Below, piece by piece: positions 11,041 through 21,354 of a stretch of DNA of 64,000 nucleotides. The notes under the pieces were generated by a model. That model had not been told where the DNA came from. It ran no database searches and saw only the letters and a program-made list of their open reading frames with translations. This DNA is from Toxorhynchites rutilus septentrionalis (lineage: Eukaryota > Arthropoda > Insecta > Diptera > Culicidae): positions 244,431,624-244,495,623 of the forward strand of contig NC_073745.1 of NCBI RefSeq assembly GCF_029784135.1, written 5' to 3'. The position numbers and the translations under genes were made by a program. Position 1 is the stretch's first letter. Each line of letters opens with the position of its first letter.

Positions 11041-11092
11041 CGCAGACGTCAAAGCGTGAGTTTTTCTAAAAACATGAAATAGGGGTAACATT

Positions 11093-11326
11093 TTGTCACT
11101 AAAATGGAATGGAAATAAATTTGCTTTACCTAAATTGAGAAAAAATATTCCCTCGTTTCTGATTTTGTTGCATTCCTCAGGAACCGTTGAGCGATTGTTT
11201 TCAGAATACAGTTTGAACAAAACAAAACTAAGAAATACGCCGCGTTTCACAACCATACAACAACTACTTTTTTCTGAGTTTCCAGAGATATGTAAGAAGT
11301 TGGTCGAATTGAAATATATAGTGTAG
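11093..11326 (+). pseudogene. hAT transposase C-terminal dimerisation fragment
   Basis: The 77-residue frame contains SFLILLHSSGTVERLFS, then NKTKLRN and a short Leu-rich tail. This is the order seen in the hAT C-terminal dimerisation region (conserved HSS..ER.FS followed by KTKLRN). The catalytic N-terminal parts are absent. It ends at 11326 and its last 60 bp are repeated inverted near 11834-11905. It is a dead remnant. Confidence 0.75.
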
Positions 11327-11379
11327 AATACAATACCTATATTCATTTATAAGTATATTAGTAATAGTAATGCAGCTTA

Positions 11380-11543
11380 CTGCTTGTAAGCTGCACTACT
11401 ATTCATCCGATCACTTCTCATAAGCTCCTGACAGATTCTTCAGATTCTGGACTGGTCAGCTTGTTTACCGAACCCGTACCGTTTACCCTGTCAGGAACTC
11501 ATGAGGAGTGATCGGACGAATATTAGATGCAGCTTACAAGCAG
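11380..11543. mobile_element. Short hairpin MITE with TA duplication
   Basis: Imperfect inverted repeats of about 60 bp (left starts ctgcttgtaagctgca, then gatcacttctcataagctcc, to ctgacag) surround a centre of about 50 bp. TA flanks both ends (11378-11379 and 11544-11545). The size (164 bp), the TA flanks and the lack of coding fit a Tc1/mariner-type MITE. Its transcript could form a long hairpin. Confidence 0.7.
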
Positions 11544-11833
11544 TATGAGTCATTTGAAGAGCTTAAACGAGCAGTATCCTCTGCGTAGAACGAGATACAC
11601 ATTAAAACATGGCGGAACTTGGTCGTCACCAACACCAATGTGTTATTTGAACTGATTGAGAACTAAAGATGACCTACGAATTAGAAACTTATCGTAATTC
11701 ATGTTAAATTGGCGTTAATTTTGTAAAGGGGTGAGAGTTTTTCTATCTGGTTCTATTAGTTATGAAACACTGGAATTTAGGTTTTTTGAATATTTCGCGC
11801 CTGAACACAATAATAAAGTTGAAATGGTCAATC

Positions 11834-11905
11834 TTATAAATGAAGATAGTCTACACTATATACTTCAATTTAACCGAAATCTTACATATCTCTGGAAACT
11901 CAGAA
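11834..11905 (-). repeat. Inverted copy of the hAT remnant tail
   Basis: Read on -, this contains ttctgagtttccagagatat and agtatatagtgtagac, matching about 11268-11330. Together with the MITE between them, the arrangement is a broken palindrome about 0.6 kb across. Bases 11906-12109 hold nothing further recognised. Confidence 0.6.
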
Positions 11906-12109
11906 AAAAAGAGTGGTTCTATAGTTGTGGAATGCAGTGTAGAACAAAAACAAAAACTGTGCGAGGAATTCTAGCTTCCAAAAATTATATATACATGCAT
12001 GACACAACAATAGTATAATGTTAAAATGTTACACAAATAGGATGATAAAAATTAAAAATGCTACGGTAACTACGTATGACGCTATCGGAGTGTAATTTTT
12101 TTTCGCACA

Positions 12110-12200
12110 AAATTTATTCAGATGTTAATGTAATGAAGGGCGCAGTCTCCACCTAACGAGGTTAAGGAATCGAGAAGGCCCCAACATTGGCATAAGAATA
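12110..12200 (+). repeat. Fragment shared with the core of the 38.1-kb element
   Basis: The words aaatttattc, aatgtaatg and aaggaatcgag occur here in the same order as at about 38258-38310 inside the Mutator-like short element. This shows that core sequence is itself dispersed. Family unknown. Confidence 0.45.
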
Positions 12201-12822
12201 AATTTCGTTACGAAAAAATAAATTCATAATGATTATTACGCTTCGGTGCCGTTAAAACGTAAGTACCAATGTTACTTACTGACTCTATCACTGTTTATCC
12301 TAGTTCTTATTGGTATAACAACTTTTTCCAGCCTTTTCAAAAATTTAATTAGCAACTCTGGCGATTCAGCGATCGATTGATTTGCCGTGGAATTGCTCTA
12401 TGTAGAAAAAAAAATTCTTAAGGTCCTTTTTTCATTTATCCATTCTTCTACCATAATGTCTGCATTATTTATCAGCATACCCTCATAATTAGGGAAAATA
12501 ACATTTTGAATTCATCGTGAAAAACTTATTCGAAAATAGCATTTAATACAAAAATTGTTCTAATATGAATATGCTTTGACTTCTTCGATATATTTTCGAA
12601 TGTGTTGTTACAAAACCCTTTCAATTTAACAACGATTTACGTATAGTGGTTCCGTGTTGGATTCACAAAAAAAAAGATATGAATTTTCAAAAATTTCTGA
12701 ATTTTCAATACTCTGCGAAATCTCAACAATTTCAAAAGGTACTATAAAATATGTAATATCGAAGTTTTTAATATTAAATTAAACTTTTCAGGCATGTTCA
12801 AAATATTATTTTTCATAAATAC

Positions 12823-12910
12823 AGTGGAATCCGTTTATAATGACATCAAAGGGATGTAATAAAAAGCTTACGTCATACAGAGTGTTGCTATATGATGTTT
12901 TATGGGTGGA
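12823..12910 (+). mobile_element. Pogo/Tigger-like terminus fragment
   Basis: The sequence starts cagtggaatccgtttataat, a common pogo/Tigger-class end. No matching far end or transposase was seen. The flanking 12200-12822 is AT-rich with nothing recognised. Confidence 0.35.
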
Positions 12911-13028
12911 GATGAGTGGGTGTTATGGTTGAATATATCACGTGGAAATTTTTGAGAGGGAGGAGACTGACAATATAAGGTATCTGAAAATGTCCAATAT
13001 TTGAAACAGAATTCGTTTTTTTAACAAA

Positions 13029-13062
13029 CTAGCTGACCCGGCGATCCTCGTCCCACACACAA
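13029..13062 (-). mobile_element. Detached Helitron-like 3' end, inverted
   Basis: ctagctgacccggcgatcct is the reversed 3' terminus of the Helitron-like family. It lies about 7 bp before the 5' end of the next, oppositely oriented copy. Confidence 0.6.
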
Positions 13063-13068
13063 TTGATA

Positions 13069-14516
13069 TCTTATATGTATAAAAATGGATTTATGTCTGT
13101 CTGTCTGATTCTTATGGACTCGAAAACTTTTGAATTGATCGACATGGAAATTGGTATGTAGGGGTTTTTGGGGTCGGGAAAGGTTGGGATAGTTCGAGAC
13201 CCCTTCCCCCCTCTAAAAGGGTGGGCTGCCATACAAATGAAACACAAATTTCTGCATAACTCGAGTACTAATCAAGCAAATGGAACCAAATTTGGCATGT
13301 GAAGGTTTTAGGGGGCAAGTTTCTATGGTGAGTAGACACTCCTCCCCCTCTCTAAGAGGGGGGGGTCTGTCATACAACTGAAACATAAATTTCTGCATAA
13401 CTCAAGAACTAATCAAGAAAATGGAATCAAACTTGGCATACAGAGGTTTTAGGGATCGATGAACGATTCTACGGTGGTTCGACACTCCACCCCCCTCTCT
13501 AAAGGGAGGCTACCCCTACAAATGAAACACAAATTTCTGAATAACTTCAGAACTAATCAAGCAAATCGAGCCAAATTTGGCATGTGGAGGTTTCTATGGT
13601 GAATCAACACTCCTTCCCTCTCTATAAAAGGGAGGGGCAGGCTACCATACAGATGAAGCATAAGTTTCTGCATAACTCAAAAACTAATCAACCAAATGGA
13701 ACCAATTTCGGTATAGGGAGGTTGTAGGGGGCATTACACGTTTCTATGGTGGTTTGACACTCCTCCCCACTCCCTAAGGGGGGCTGCATTACTCGAGAAT
13801 CAATCACGCAAACGGAACCAAATTTGGGATGTGTGGGTACGAGAAATGTTTCTATGATGGTATGACACCCCTCCCTCCTCTGAAACTGAGGGGGGATCCA
13901 AAAAATTAAAACACATATTTCAATCAAACATATTCCAACCAAACATGACAGTTGAAAATTTTCGGAAAACTCTGAAGAAAATGGGAAAATTTGAAAAAAT
14001 CCAACTCCCATGTGTTCTTCAATTTAATAGTGACAAGTGTTGTTAGTCCATTCGATGTTTGCTCTAACGAAATTGATCTTCGTTCGAAAGTGTGGATTGA
14101 TTTTAATGTGATAAAACTTACTCCTATAGCTTATTCTATCTATATAAATAAAAATGGATCGCCGAATGTGTTGATAAGAGCAAAACTCGAGAAAGGAATT
14201 GTCCGCTTTCTTTATTCTATCTTATTTCCTGTGTCAAACATTTATTCCATGTAACGGAGAAACATGTTATTTGTAAATGGTTGAAAAATCTTAAATGAGA
14301 ACTGTGTCTGAAAATAATCCCCCAGTAATAATAATGACGAGTTTTGGTAGAAGCACTAGGGATTTTATAGTAAAAGTTAATTTTAAAGGGTAGAATAGAG
14401 GATCAATCAATGAACAGTTCTGCGATTGGACACATGAACCTGCACGTAGTTAGAAAACGTGAATGTGATAACGAAAAATAAATTCTGGGCGGGACGAAGT
14501 TTGCCGGGTCAGCTAG
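13069..14516 (+). mobile_element. Helitron-like non-autonomous element, uninterrupted copy
   Basis: The 5' end is TC plus a TA-rich run and aaaaatggatttatgtctg with a (gtct)n run. The 3' end is gacgaagtttgccgggtcag then CTAG, next to T at 14517. The interior holds about five degenerate direct subrepeats built around tctgcataactc.agaactaatcaa and C-rich runs, spaced about 120-150 bp. There is no coding capacity. This is the most complete copy in the window (about 1.45 kb). Confidence 0.7.
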
Positions 14517-14621
14517 TATTGATATAAGTGAGTTGCACCGTTCTTGAGCTTAATCGTGAGGAACGGACACCAAATCATTTTTATTAATAAAGATCAAGTT
14601 ATATATTATATATATTTATTT

Positions 14622-15089
14622 ATTATTTATCCCTTTTTTAGGCTCATTAGCATTTTAGCTGTAACAGAGCCGAATTTTAATCGTGTACATGTCACATGTT
14701 TATCATATCTATAATTAGCACATTACACAGTTGCCATTTTTCGGCGTTAGAATATTCCCTTCTATACCATTGCATATGGTACATATTTACACAGTAGCCA
14801 TTTAGGCGTAAGAGTTTTCCTTCTGTTCTTCCATTATCCAGTTAGACCTGACAGCGGAGACAGTTGATTGATCATTGTTGAGTTATTTATAGAACCGCAG
14901 CCCGATGTTTCTTGCAGAGCAGAGCAGTTGTATGGATGAATCGATCTTATTTCGACCGTGAATCGATCTCCATCGCTGATGATTGTTGCGTGGACGTAGT
15001 TACTTTGGTGAATGAGGGCCCTGAGTTTTGAACTCACGATCGATCGCTTACTAAGCGAACGCGCAACTAATGTGGCTACGGAGACCCCC
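14622..15089 (-). mobile_element. tRNA-derived SINE with LINE-like tail
   Basis: On - the element starts ggggtctccgtagccac, with an A-box-like block at its 5' end and a B-box-like gagttcaaaactc about 50 bp on. An internal duplication of about 65 bp repeats atggc.actgtgtaa. The 3' part (attcggctctgtta, then atgctaatgagcct) resembles the 3' end of LINE B and finishes in a (taaataa)n tail. A 14-bp duplication, atatatatttattt, lies at 14608-14621 after the tail; the other copy at the 5' side is split by the mariner insertion. Non-coding, presumably transcribed by RNA polymerase III. Confidence 0.75.
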
Positions 15090-15095
15090 AAAATA

Positions 15096-16307
15096 TTAGG
15101 CTGTCAAAAAAGTCCTGCGGTATTTCTGCGAGGTGTCGTTGTAAGCGCGTAGTTCTAGTTGTATTCATTGTATCGAGTCATACTATAGCTTGTTGGAAAG
15201 GTATTTTTGCGCGCTATAATATAGTCCTTGACAGTGTTTTGTTTGGTTAAGTCGTTCGTGTGTCATTGTTTGGTTAAGTCGTTCGTGAGTTATAGTGTAT
15301 GGAGCAAAATAAAGAGAAAATCCGACATATTTTACAGTACTACTATGACAAAGGCAAAAATGCATCTCAAGCTGCCAATAAAATTTGTGCAGTTAATGGA
15401 CCCGATACAGTTCCCATTTCCACCGCACAACGATGGTTTCAACGTTTTCGTTCTGGTGTAGAGGTCGTCGAAGATGCGCCACGCTCCGGAAGGCCTGTCG
15501 TCGAAAATTGCGACAAAATCGCTGAATTAGCCGAGAAAGACCGGCATAGTAGCAGCCGTAGCATTGGCCAAGAGCTGGGGATAAGTCATCAAACCGTTAT
15601 TAACCATTTGAAGAAGCTTGGATTCACAAAGAAGCTCGATGTATGGGTGCCACACACGTTGACGCAAAAAAAACATCTTTGACCGTATCGACGTATGTGA
15701 ATCGCTGCTGAATCGCAACAAAATCGAACCGTTTCTGAAGCGGATGGTGACTGGCGATGAAAAGTGGGTCACTTACGACAATGTGAAGCGCAAACGGTCG
15801 TGGTCGAAGCCCGTTGAAGCGGCTCAGACGGTGGCAAAGCCCTCATTAACGGCCAGGAAGGTTCTGCTGTGTGTTTGGTGGGATTGTCAAGGAATAATCT
15901 ATTATGAGCTGCTTCCCTATGGCCAAACGCTCAATTCGGACCTGTACTGCCAACAACTGGACCGCTTGAAGGTAGCACTCATGAAGAAGAGGCCATCTTT
16001 GATGAACAGAGGCCGCATTGTCTTCCATGAGGACAACGCCAGACCACACACTTCTTTGGTGACGCGCCAGAAGCTCCAGGAGCTCGGATGGGATGTTCTT
16101 TTGCATCCGCCGTATAGTCCGGACCTTAAGGAAGCCAATCAGGATGCGAGCTTCTATAACAGGGGTATTATGAAGTTGGCATCTCGTTGGGAACAAGTCA
16201 TCGAACAAAACGGCCCATATTTGACTTAAAACAGATGATTGTAACTAATTTTATGAACAAATGAAAATTTTAAAAAAAAATACCGCAGGACTTTTTTGAC
16301 AGCCTAA
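15096..16307 (+). mobile_element. mariner element, defective
   Basis: Perfect 30-bp terminal inverted repeats (15096-15125 and 16278-16307, starting ttaggctgtcaaaaaagtcc) are flanked by TA at 15094-15095 and 16308-16309. The length, 1212 bp, is close to a full mariner. The 5' UTR holds a tandem 27-bp duplication around gtttggttaagtcgttcgtg. The perfect repeats suggest a fairly recent insertion even though the transposase is broken. Confidence 0.92.
15299..16229 (+). pseudogene. mariner transposase, frameshifted and missing third Asp
   Basis: The frame opens at the ATG at 15299 with an N-terminal helix-turn-helix region (ending near QTVINHLKKLGFTKKLDVWV). It shifts frame in the A8 run near 15667 and reopens to give VTGDEKWVTYDN (first catalytic Asp) and FHEDNARPHTS (second Asp). 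The family normally continues SPDLAPSDYHLF with the third Asp 34 residues after the second. Here SPDL at about 16128 jumps straight to a sequence near the C-terminus (KEANQDASFYNRGIMKLA), so the third catalytic Asp and the residues after it are deleted. It cannot encode an active DD34D enzyme. Confidence 0.9.
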
Positions 16308-16419
16308 TATATATTTATTTGAAGTTCATTGTGAAAACAAACATAAACGAAACATAACCATTATTGAATTGAATTCATGGTGAAAATAAAAAACATTTAT
16401 CATTTGAAATTCATTTTGA

Positions 16420-16740
16420 ATTATTTTTAAGCAATTGCTTATTTTTCTTCCTCATCTTGGATTTCAATACTGAGGATTCCGATGCTTTGCCTTGGAGCGC
16501 TGTTGTGGGGTTCGAAGAGATAGACGATGGTTCTTTATGATGCTAGAATCCAAATCTCTCCCTGCCTGTTTTGCAACTTGGTTGAATTCGGGCTGGAGGT
16601 TGTTGGCTTCCGCAAAATCAAACGCCAGACGTCTTAAATCTTTGAGGGTCATACCATAGAAAGCTTTGTCCAGTGCATTGACCCGCCAGATCCTCAGACT
16701 GCTCACTCATAAAACTTGTCTGAACCGCTCTAAGATTAAA
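16420..16740 (-). pseudogene. Pogo-like transposase, CENP-B-type helix-turn-helix fragment
   Basis: The frame at 16706-16464 on - contains KAFYGMTLKDLRRLAFDFAE, then NQVAKQAGRD and RLSLRTPQQ. This is the order found in the CENP-B-type DNA-binding half of pogo/Tigger-class transposases in insects (FYG.T..DLR.LA, AG.DWL..F..RH, LSLR.P). The DDE catalytic part is not seen. The Trp expected after AGRD is missing. The pasillaqua-type helix-turn-helix that should precede it lies at 21355-21475, across LINE C. Confidence 0.7.
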
Positions 16741-17000
16741 TGATGATGATGATGGCCCACCTCATACCCCTACAAAGGTTTGAGCAGGACGATTTATCTT
16801 ATAGATAATAATTAAGTTTAAAAATATCAAGAGACCAGTATTATAAAAAAAAACGAAGCGAACTGGATCTGTTGCAGGCATAAATATCTATTAATAGAAC
16901 AGTAAAAATAGGCACAAACTGCGAAAAAACAAACAATGTTCCTATCCATATTGACATTGCCATAGTCATAGTCTCAACTTCAGGCCCAATGTTTTTTCTG

Positions 17001-17064
17001 AGGCATGTCAAGAAAATTTCCAACCCGGGAAGATCCTTGACTGATTGGGAATTGAACCCAATAT
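17001..17064 (-). mobile_element. tRNA-SINE fragment (Feilai-like)
   Basis: On - there is a B-box-like gggttcaattccc followed by caaggatcttcccgggttgg and aaattttcttgac. This resembles the body of Feilai-type SINEs of Aedes from memory; the 5' and 3' ends are missing. Bases 16741-17000 and 17065-17298 hold nothing further recognised. Confidence 0.45.
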
Positions 17065-17487
17065 CTAAAAGTTTCTACTTAGAACATGAAAGAGATCTGC
17101 TACAATCAGAAATAATCGATATAACCATCTGATGAAAGATAGTTTACGACAATTCCGAATGAGCTATCCCAATTCCAGTTTCCACTCCAGACCCTATATA
17201 AAAATTTCATTATGTGTCAGTTTTCTGCCAGTGTTCATTATTAACATTTGTCCAGACCCACCAAACGCGCGCGAGGCTCAAACTTTCGTAGACAACGCTA
17301 ATTTTTTTTTTTTTTTTTAATAATAATCTACAATTTTAACAAATTTAACAATACAAATTTAACAACAAAAAAAACATCATCATCATCAGTACGAACATGG
17401 CAGTTTGAGATACCTGTAAATATTTTTCTAATTTCAATTGATATTAAACATAAATAAATCATTTGACAAAAAATTACGAGAACCTGT

Positions 17488-20394
17488 TTACAAAACAGAT
17501 TTTACGTGGGAAATACACATTCTCTTAAACTCTGCCATTGTTGCCGCACGTTTTATTTCTCTGGGCATCGAATTGAAAAAATGTATTCCTTTGTATAACA
17601 ACGAGTTCTGCGACCTACTGAATATAAAGTTAGGTGTTCTTGCATCATCCGCGTTTCTAGTATTGTATCTATGAACATCACTTCCTCTTTCAATTCGATC
17701 ACACAAGTATCGAGGCAGCATACCGTTTAAAATTTTGAAGACGAACACCATTGTCAAGTAATAAATTCTTTGCTTCACAGATAGCCACTGTAGCGCGTCC
17801 AACATCAAATTAGAGGAAGTGTATCTACTACATCTTAAAATCAAACGCATAATCTTATTTTGTAAACGCTGCAATCTCGTTAATTGTGTATTGTTTGCAA
17901 GGAATAGGATCGACGAGCAAAAGTCTATGTGCGGTGAGATCAATGATTTATACAATTTAATTTTACTGTTCACCGTCAGTTCTTTTTTCAAACGACACAA
18001 AACGCCGTATTTCTTGGCAATCTTCTTGATGACATTATTAATGTGAGACTTGAAGGTTAAATTGTCATCAATGATAACTCCTAGGTATTTGATTTCATTC
18101 ACGCGTTCTAATGTCTCACCATCTATTTCAAAATTTACGTCAATACTGGAGTTCACTGAAGAAATCAGCATGTATTTTGTTTTGCCAACATTTAATTTCA
18201 ATTGTTTAAATTTAAGCCACTGAGCCAGAGAACGCAAATCTTCGTTTATGTGATCCTCGGTTTCTTTTATATCCTTAGCTGCGATGAACAGGACAGTATC
18301 ATCCGCGAACAAATTAATATCACAATATCGTAAAACCCGTCGCAGATCATTTATATATAAAATAAACAAAATGGGCCCTAAGACACTTCCCTGCGGCACC
18401 CCGAGTGAGTTGCCGATGGGATCGGAAATAGAATCATTAAAACGAGTCTTTTGAGTTCTGTCGCACAAATAGCTTTCGAACCATTTGTACGACATTCCTA
18501 CAATTCCATTGCGCTCCAATGTTTGTAACAATAAGGGCCTAGAAATTGTTTCAAAAGCGCGTTTAAGATCCAGAAATACCGCAAATATAGTCTCTTTCGC
18601 TTCGATATTCTCTTTCCATTTTGCTAACACCAGATTCAGAGCGGTTTCACAAGAGTGTCTCTCTCGATATCCCGACTGTTCCGGTATTAGCAAATTGTTG
18701 TTATCTACAAAATGCATCAGCTGGACTTTCACAACAAGTTCTAGTATTTTTTCTAATGTGTGCAACATGTTAATAGGGCGGTACTCTTCGGCTTTATCCG
18801 TCCCATTAACTTTGGGGATCGGAATCACAAGGGATCCCTTCCAAACCGTTGGCACGTGTCCAGTTAGTAAAGATTCATTAATTAGGTCTAGTAGATCGTG
18901 TCCAATGACATGAAAGCAATCTTGTATCACTTTTGCGTTGACATTATCGATACCAGCCGATTTTTGCAATGAAAAACAAATATCTCTTAACTCAGCAAAA
19001 GTGATGGGTGAAAAACAATCTAGTCTACAATTGATATTAATCGGCTGTATTATTTCGTCAGGTTCGCTGACCAAGTCAATACTTTGGTTGATCAGCAGAA
19101 CACTATTGACGAAATAACTGTTGAATTTATCGGCAATAGTTTGGTCTGACTGTTCTTCTGACCCTTCGAAAACTATGGATCGCGGTGTACTATTTTTAGA
19201 ATTTAATAACTTTTTTAATAATTTCCATAGTTCTTTGCTATTATTTTGATGTTCATCGATTTTCCTCTGTATATATTCACTTCTAGTCCTTTTCAAGACC
19301 TGTGAATATATATTCCGCGCGAAGGTGTACCTATTCCAATCATTTTCTAAATTAGTCTTTATAAACTTTTTGTACTTTTTATCTCTTTTGCGTTTGAGAC
19401 GCAGCAGATCAAAAGAGTACCAGCTGTTCGAATTGTTCAATTCAATATATTTTTCAACCACTAATTTATTGGTACACTCTCTCAGAATATCGGTCAGAAC
19501 AGCTGCTTTATCATTCAGGTGTCCCGTCATTGCTTCAAAATCCAGGCTTGTCGAAACAAGCTGAGACATGGCTTCTTTGGAATATCTATTCCAGTTTTTA
19601 ATTTTTATTCTATTTCCGTCACGGTCATCCTGTCCATTCTCAATGTAAACAAAAATTGTCTCATGATCAGTTATTTTTAATTTGGCCTGTGTAGAAGAAT
19701 GGACAGTGGCAAAATTAGAATACACGTGATCTATTAGAGTTCTACTATATTTAGATATTCTAGTGGCTTCGTTAACAGATTGTTTTAAGGTAAAGTAATG
19801 TGATAATTGTTTCAATTGATTCGAACTTCGGGCATTAAGCCAGTCAATGTTAAAATCACCAGCAATTATATTTAACTTACTGCAATCAACAATGCTTTCC
19901 CACCAGTTTTCCAAAATATCTAGAAAACGCTGGTCACTAGAACTGGGGGAATGATATATAATTCCATAATTTCCCATCTGCATGCCTCTTTCAACTGAAA
20001 TAGCCAAGAACCAGTTATTTTCAACAGCTTCGTTTGAAAGAGTGTTGAATTTGACTGATTCTATTGCATAAATTGCAACACCTCCAGTGTGTTTGGAGTG
20101 CGACAAGCAAAAAGCAACTTTATAGCCCGGAATTTTGTACTGATCATATGATTCTCCATCGATTATGTGAGTTTCAGAAAGAAAAACCATCTGAGGACGC
20201 ATGCTTTCTACAAGATATCGCATTTCTGCGTAATTTGTAGAAAGCCCAGCTATGTTCAGATAAATTATTGCTAACTTATTCACACATTTTTTTTTTTTTG
20301 GATTGCTATTTGGTTTGAAAAATGACGCTTTTTTTCTTCTCCAGCAGTCTCCGATAGACAGGACACTGGGTGCTATAAGTTGGATGATTTTCAT
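17488..20394 (-). CDS. LINE C ORF2: endonuclease and reverse transcriptase
   Basis: A 968-residue product. The N-terminal APE-type endonuclease shows YLNIAGLSTN, SETHI, GGVAIY, AGDFNIDWL, TLIDHVYSN and ITDHETIF, so the metal-binding and catalytic Asn, Glu, Asp and His positions are present. The reverse transcriptase follows with IPIPK, YRPINML, FLDLKRAFE, GVPQGSVLGPILFILYINDL, LFADDTVLF and YLGVIIDDN. The C-terminus carries a conserved LLYKGIHFFNSMP block and no RNase H. It nicks the target DNA and primes reverse transcription there. Its start overlaps the end of ORF1 by 89 nt in another frame, suggesting reinitiation or frameshifting; the ATG at 20394 is the first available, and true translation may begin nearer NKLAIIYLN. 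Confidence 0.88.
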   Translation of the reverse strand: MKIIQLIAPSVLSIGDCWRRKKASFFKPNSNPKKKKCVNKLAIIYLNIAGLSTNYAEMRYLVESMRPQMVFLSETHIIDGESYDQYKIPGYKVAFCLSHSKHTGGVAIYAIESVKFNTLSNEAVENNWFLAISVERGMQMGNYGIIYHSPSSSDQRFLDILENWWESIVDCSKLNIIAGDFNIDWLNARSSNQLKQLSHYFTLKQSVNEATRISKYSRTLIDHVYSNFATVHSSTQAKLKITDHETIFVYIENGQDDRDGNRIKIKNWNRYSKEAMSQLVSTSLDFEAMTGHLNDKAAVLTDILRECTNKLVVEKYIELNNSNSWYSFDLLRLKRKRDKKYKKFIKTNLENDWNRYTFARNIYSQVLKRTRSEYIQRKIDEHQNNSKELWKLLKKLLNSKNSTPRSIVFEGSEEQSDQTIADKFNSYFVNSVLLINQSIDLVSEPDEIIQPININCRLDCFSPITFAELRDICFSLQKSAGIDNVNAKVIQDCFHVIGHDLLDLINESLLTGHVPTVWKGSLVIPIPKVNGTDKAEEYRPINMLHTLEKILELVVKVQLMHFVDNNNLLIPEQSGYRERHSCETALNLVLAKWKENIEAKETIFAVFLDLKRAFETISRPLLLQTLERNGIVGMSYKWFESYLCDRTQKTRFNDSISDPIGNSLGVPQGSVLGPILFILYINDLRRVLRYCDINLFADDTVLFIAAKDIKETEDHINEDLRSLAQWLKFKQLKLNVGKTKYMLISSVNSSIDVNFEIDGETLERVNEIKYLGVIIDDNLTFKSHINNVIKKIAKKYGVLCRLKKELTVNSKIKLYKSLISPHIDFCSSILFLANNTQLTRLQRLQNKIMRLILRCSRYTSSNLMLDALQWLSVKQRIYYLTMVFVFKILNGMLPRYLCDRIERGSDVHRYNTRNADDARTPNFIFSRSQNSLLYKGIHFFNSMPREIKRAATMAEFKRMCISHVKSVL

Positions 20395-21262
20395 CCAAAT
20401 TCAACTTCTGTTCATTATTAACTTTGATACAATTTATGCATTTCAATTCAGTTGATGAGCACTCAGATGTTTTATGTTTCTCATTACACCTTGAACATGT
20501 TTGTTCTTTTTTGCAATCTGTGCTCTTATGCCCAAATTCTCCACATTTAAAACAGCGCAAAACACTAAAGGCCTCAACCACGCTACATTTATCCCACCCG
20601 ACACTTACTTTACTAGCAGTCATCAGGTTTCTGTAAGTATCATGGTCAACTTCAATTATCGTGTTGTATTTATTATACTTCAAGCGTGGATTTTCATATT
20701 CAACAACGACCTTGACATCCTTGATCGAAATGTTTTCATTTTGACTCTTTAAGTAGTCAATGAAAACATCAGAGGAATATCGATCACTCATCCCAATAAT
20801 TTTTAATTTTGGTTTTATTGGCTTTGGAATAAAAGTACTAAACCCTTTTCCAAGATTGCTTTCAATTCCACTTTTCACTTGCTCAATATTATCCCCTGCT
20901 GCACACTCAACAATAATCGAGCCATCTTTACCGTTCCTGAAATTCTCTATTTTGTGTATTTTAGGATCTAATTTAGTCTTCAACATTTTTCTTGTATCAT
21001 CATTTTTCTTGTCAGACTCTATTGGCTTTACCACAATGACTGGACGAGCCTTACGAGCCACGACATTAGCGAAACTTTCAATATTATTATTATTATTTCT
21101 AAACATTTTTTCTTTCAAATCATTATTTTTATTCGTTAACATAATTTTCTTGCTCGGAGTGTCCAAATTAGCACTAATTGAGCTCGGACTAACCTGTCGC
21201 TTCCTGTTCATCACAGCTAAATTTCTGTCAACATTATTTTTTTCAGAGAATAAGCTTTTCAT
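20306..21262 (-). CDS. LINE C ORF1: gag-like RNA-binding protein
   Basis: A 318-residue product from the first in-frame ATG at 21262; the frame stays open upstream without an ATG. The N-terminus is Lys/Asn-rich and disordered (KRQVSPSSIS, TPSKK). The middle has a fold of the type found in LINE gag proteins. Three Cys/His knuckles close the chain: CFKCGEFGHKSTDC, CSRCNEKHKTSEC and a CINC...HPTYSTQC variant. The protein should coat element RNA and escort it to the nucleus. No frameshift is visible. Confidence 0.82.
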   Translation of the reverse strand: MKSLFSEKNNVDRNLAVMNRKRQVSPSSISANLDTPSKKIMLTNKNNDLKEKMFRNNNNNIESFANVVARKARPVIVVKPIESDKKNDDTRKMLKTKLDPKIHKIENFRNGKDGSIIVECAAGDNIEQVKSGIESNLGKGFSTFIPKPIKPKLKIIGMSDRYSSDVFIDYLKSQNENISIKDVKVVVEYENPRLKYNKYNTIIEVDHDTYRNLMTASKVSVGWDKCSVVEAFSVLRCFKCGEFGHKSTDCKKEQTCSRCNEKHKTSECSSTELKCINCIKVNNEQKLNLDENHPTYSTQCPVYRRLLEKKKSVIFQTK

Positions 21263-21354
21263 ATTTTCCAACTTTTTGGCAACACTGCTCTCGAAGCAGA
21301 CTCTAGCAGAAGTAGAAATGTCAATAGAGATTCAAATCATGAATCACTCACTGA

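Larger units (their letters stand above)
17299..21290 (-). mobile_element. LINE C: two-ORF non-LTR retrotransposon, possibly intact
   Basis: On - the order is ORF1 (gag-like), ORF2 (endonuclease plus reverse transcriptase), a short 3' UTR and a poly(A) seen as a T-run near 17299-17318. There is no RNase H domain, and the FADDT and GVPQGSVLGP motifs fit the CR1/Jockey group; a finer clade is not claimed. The exact 5' end and target duplication were not found. Both ORFs are open without visible lesions. Confidence 0.8.

Noticed and set aside
17438..19564. Several + strand open frames within LINE C
   Set aside because: Antisense shadows of the reverse transcriptase frame.
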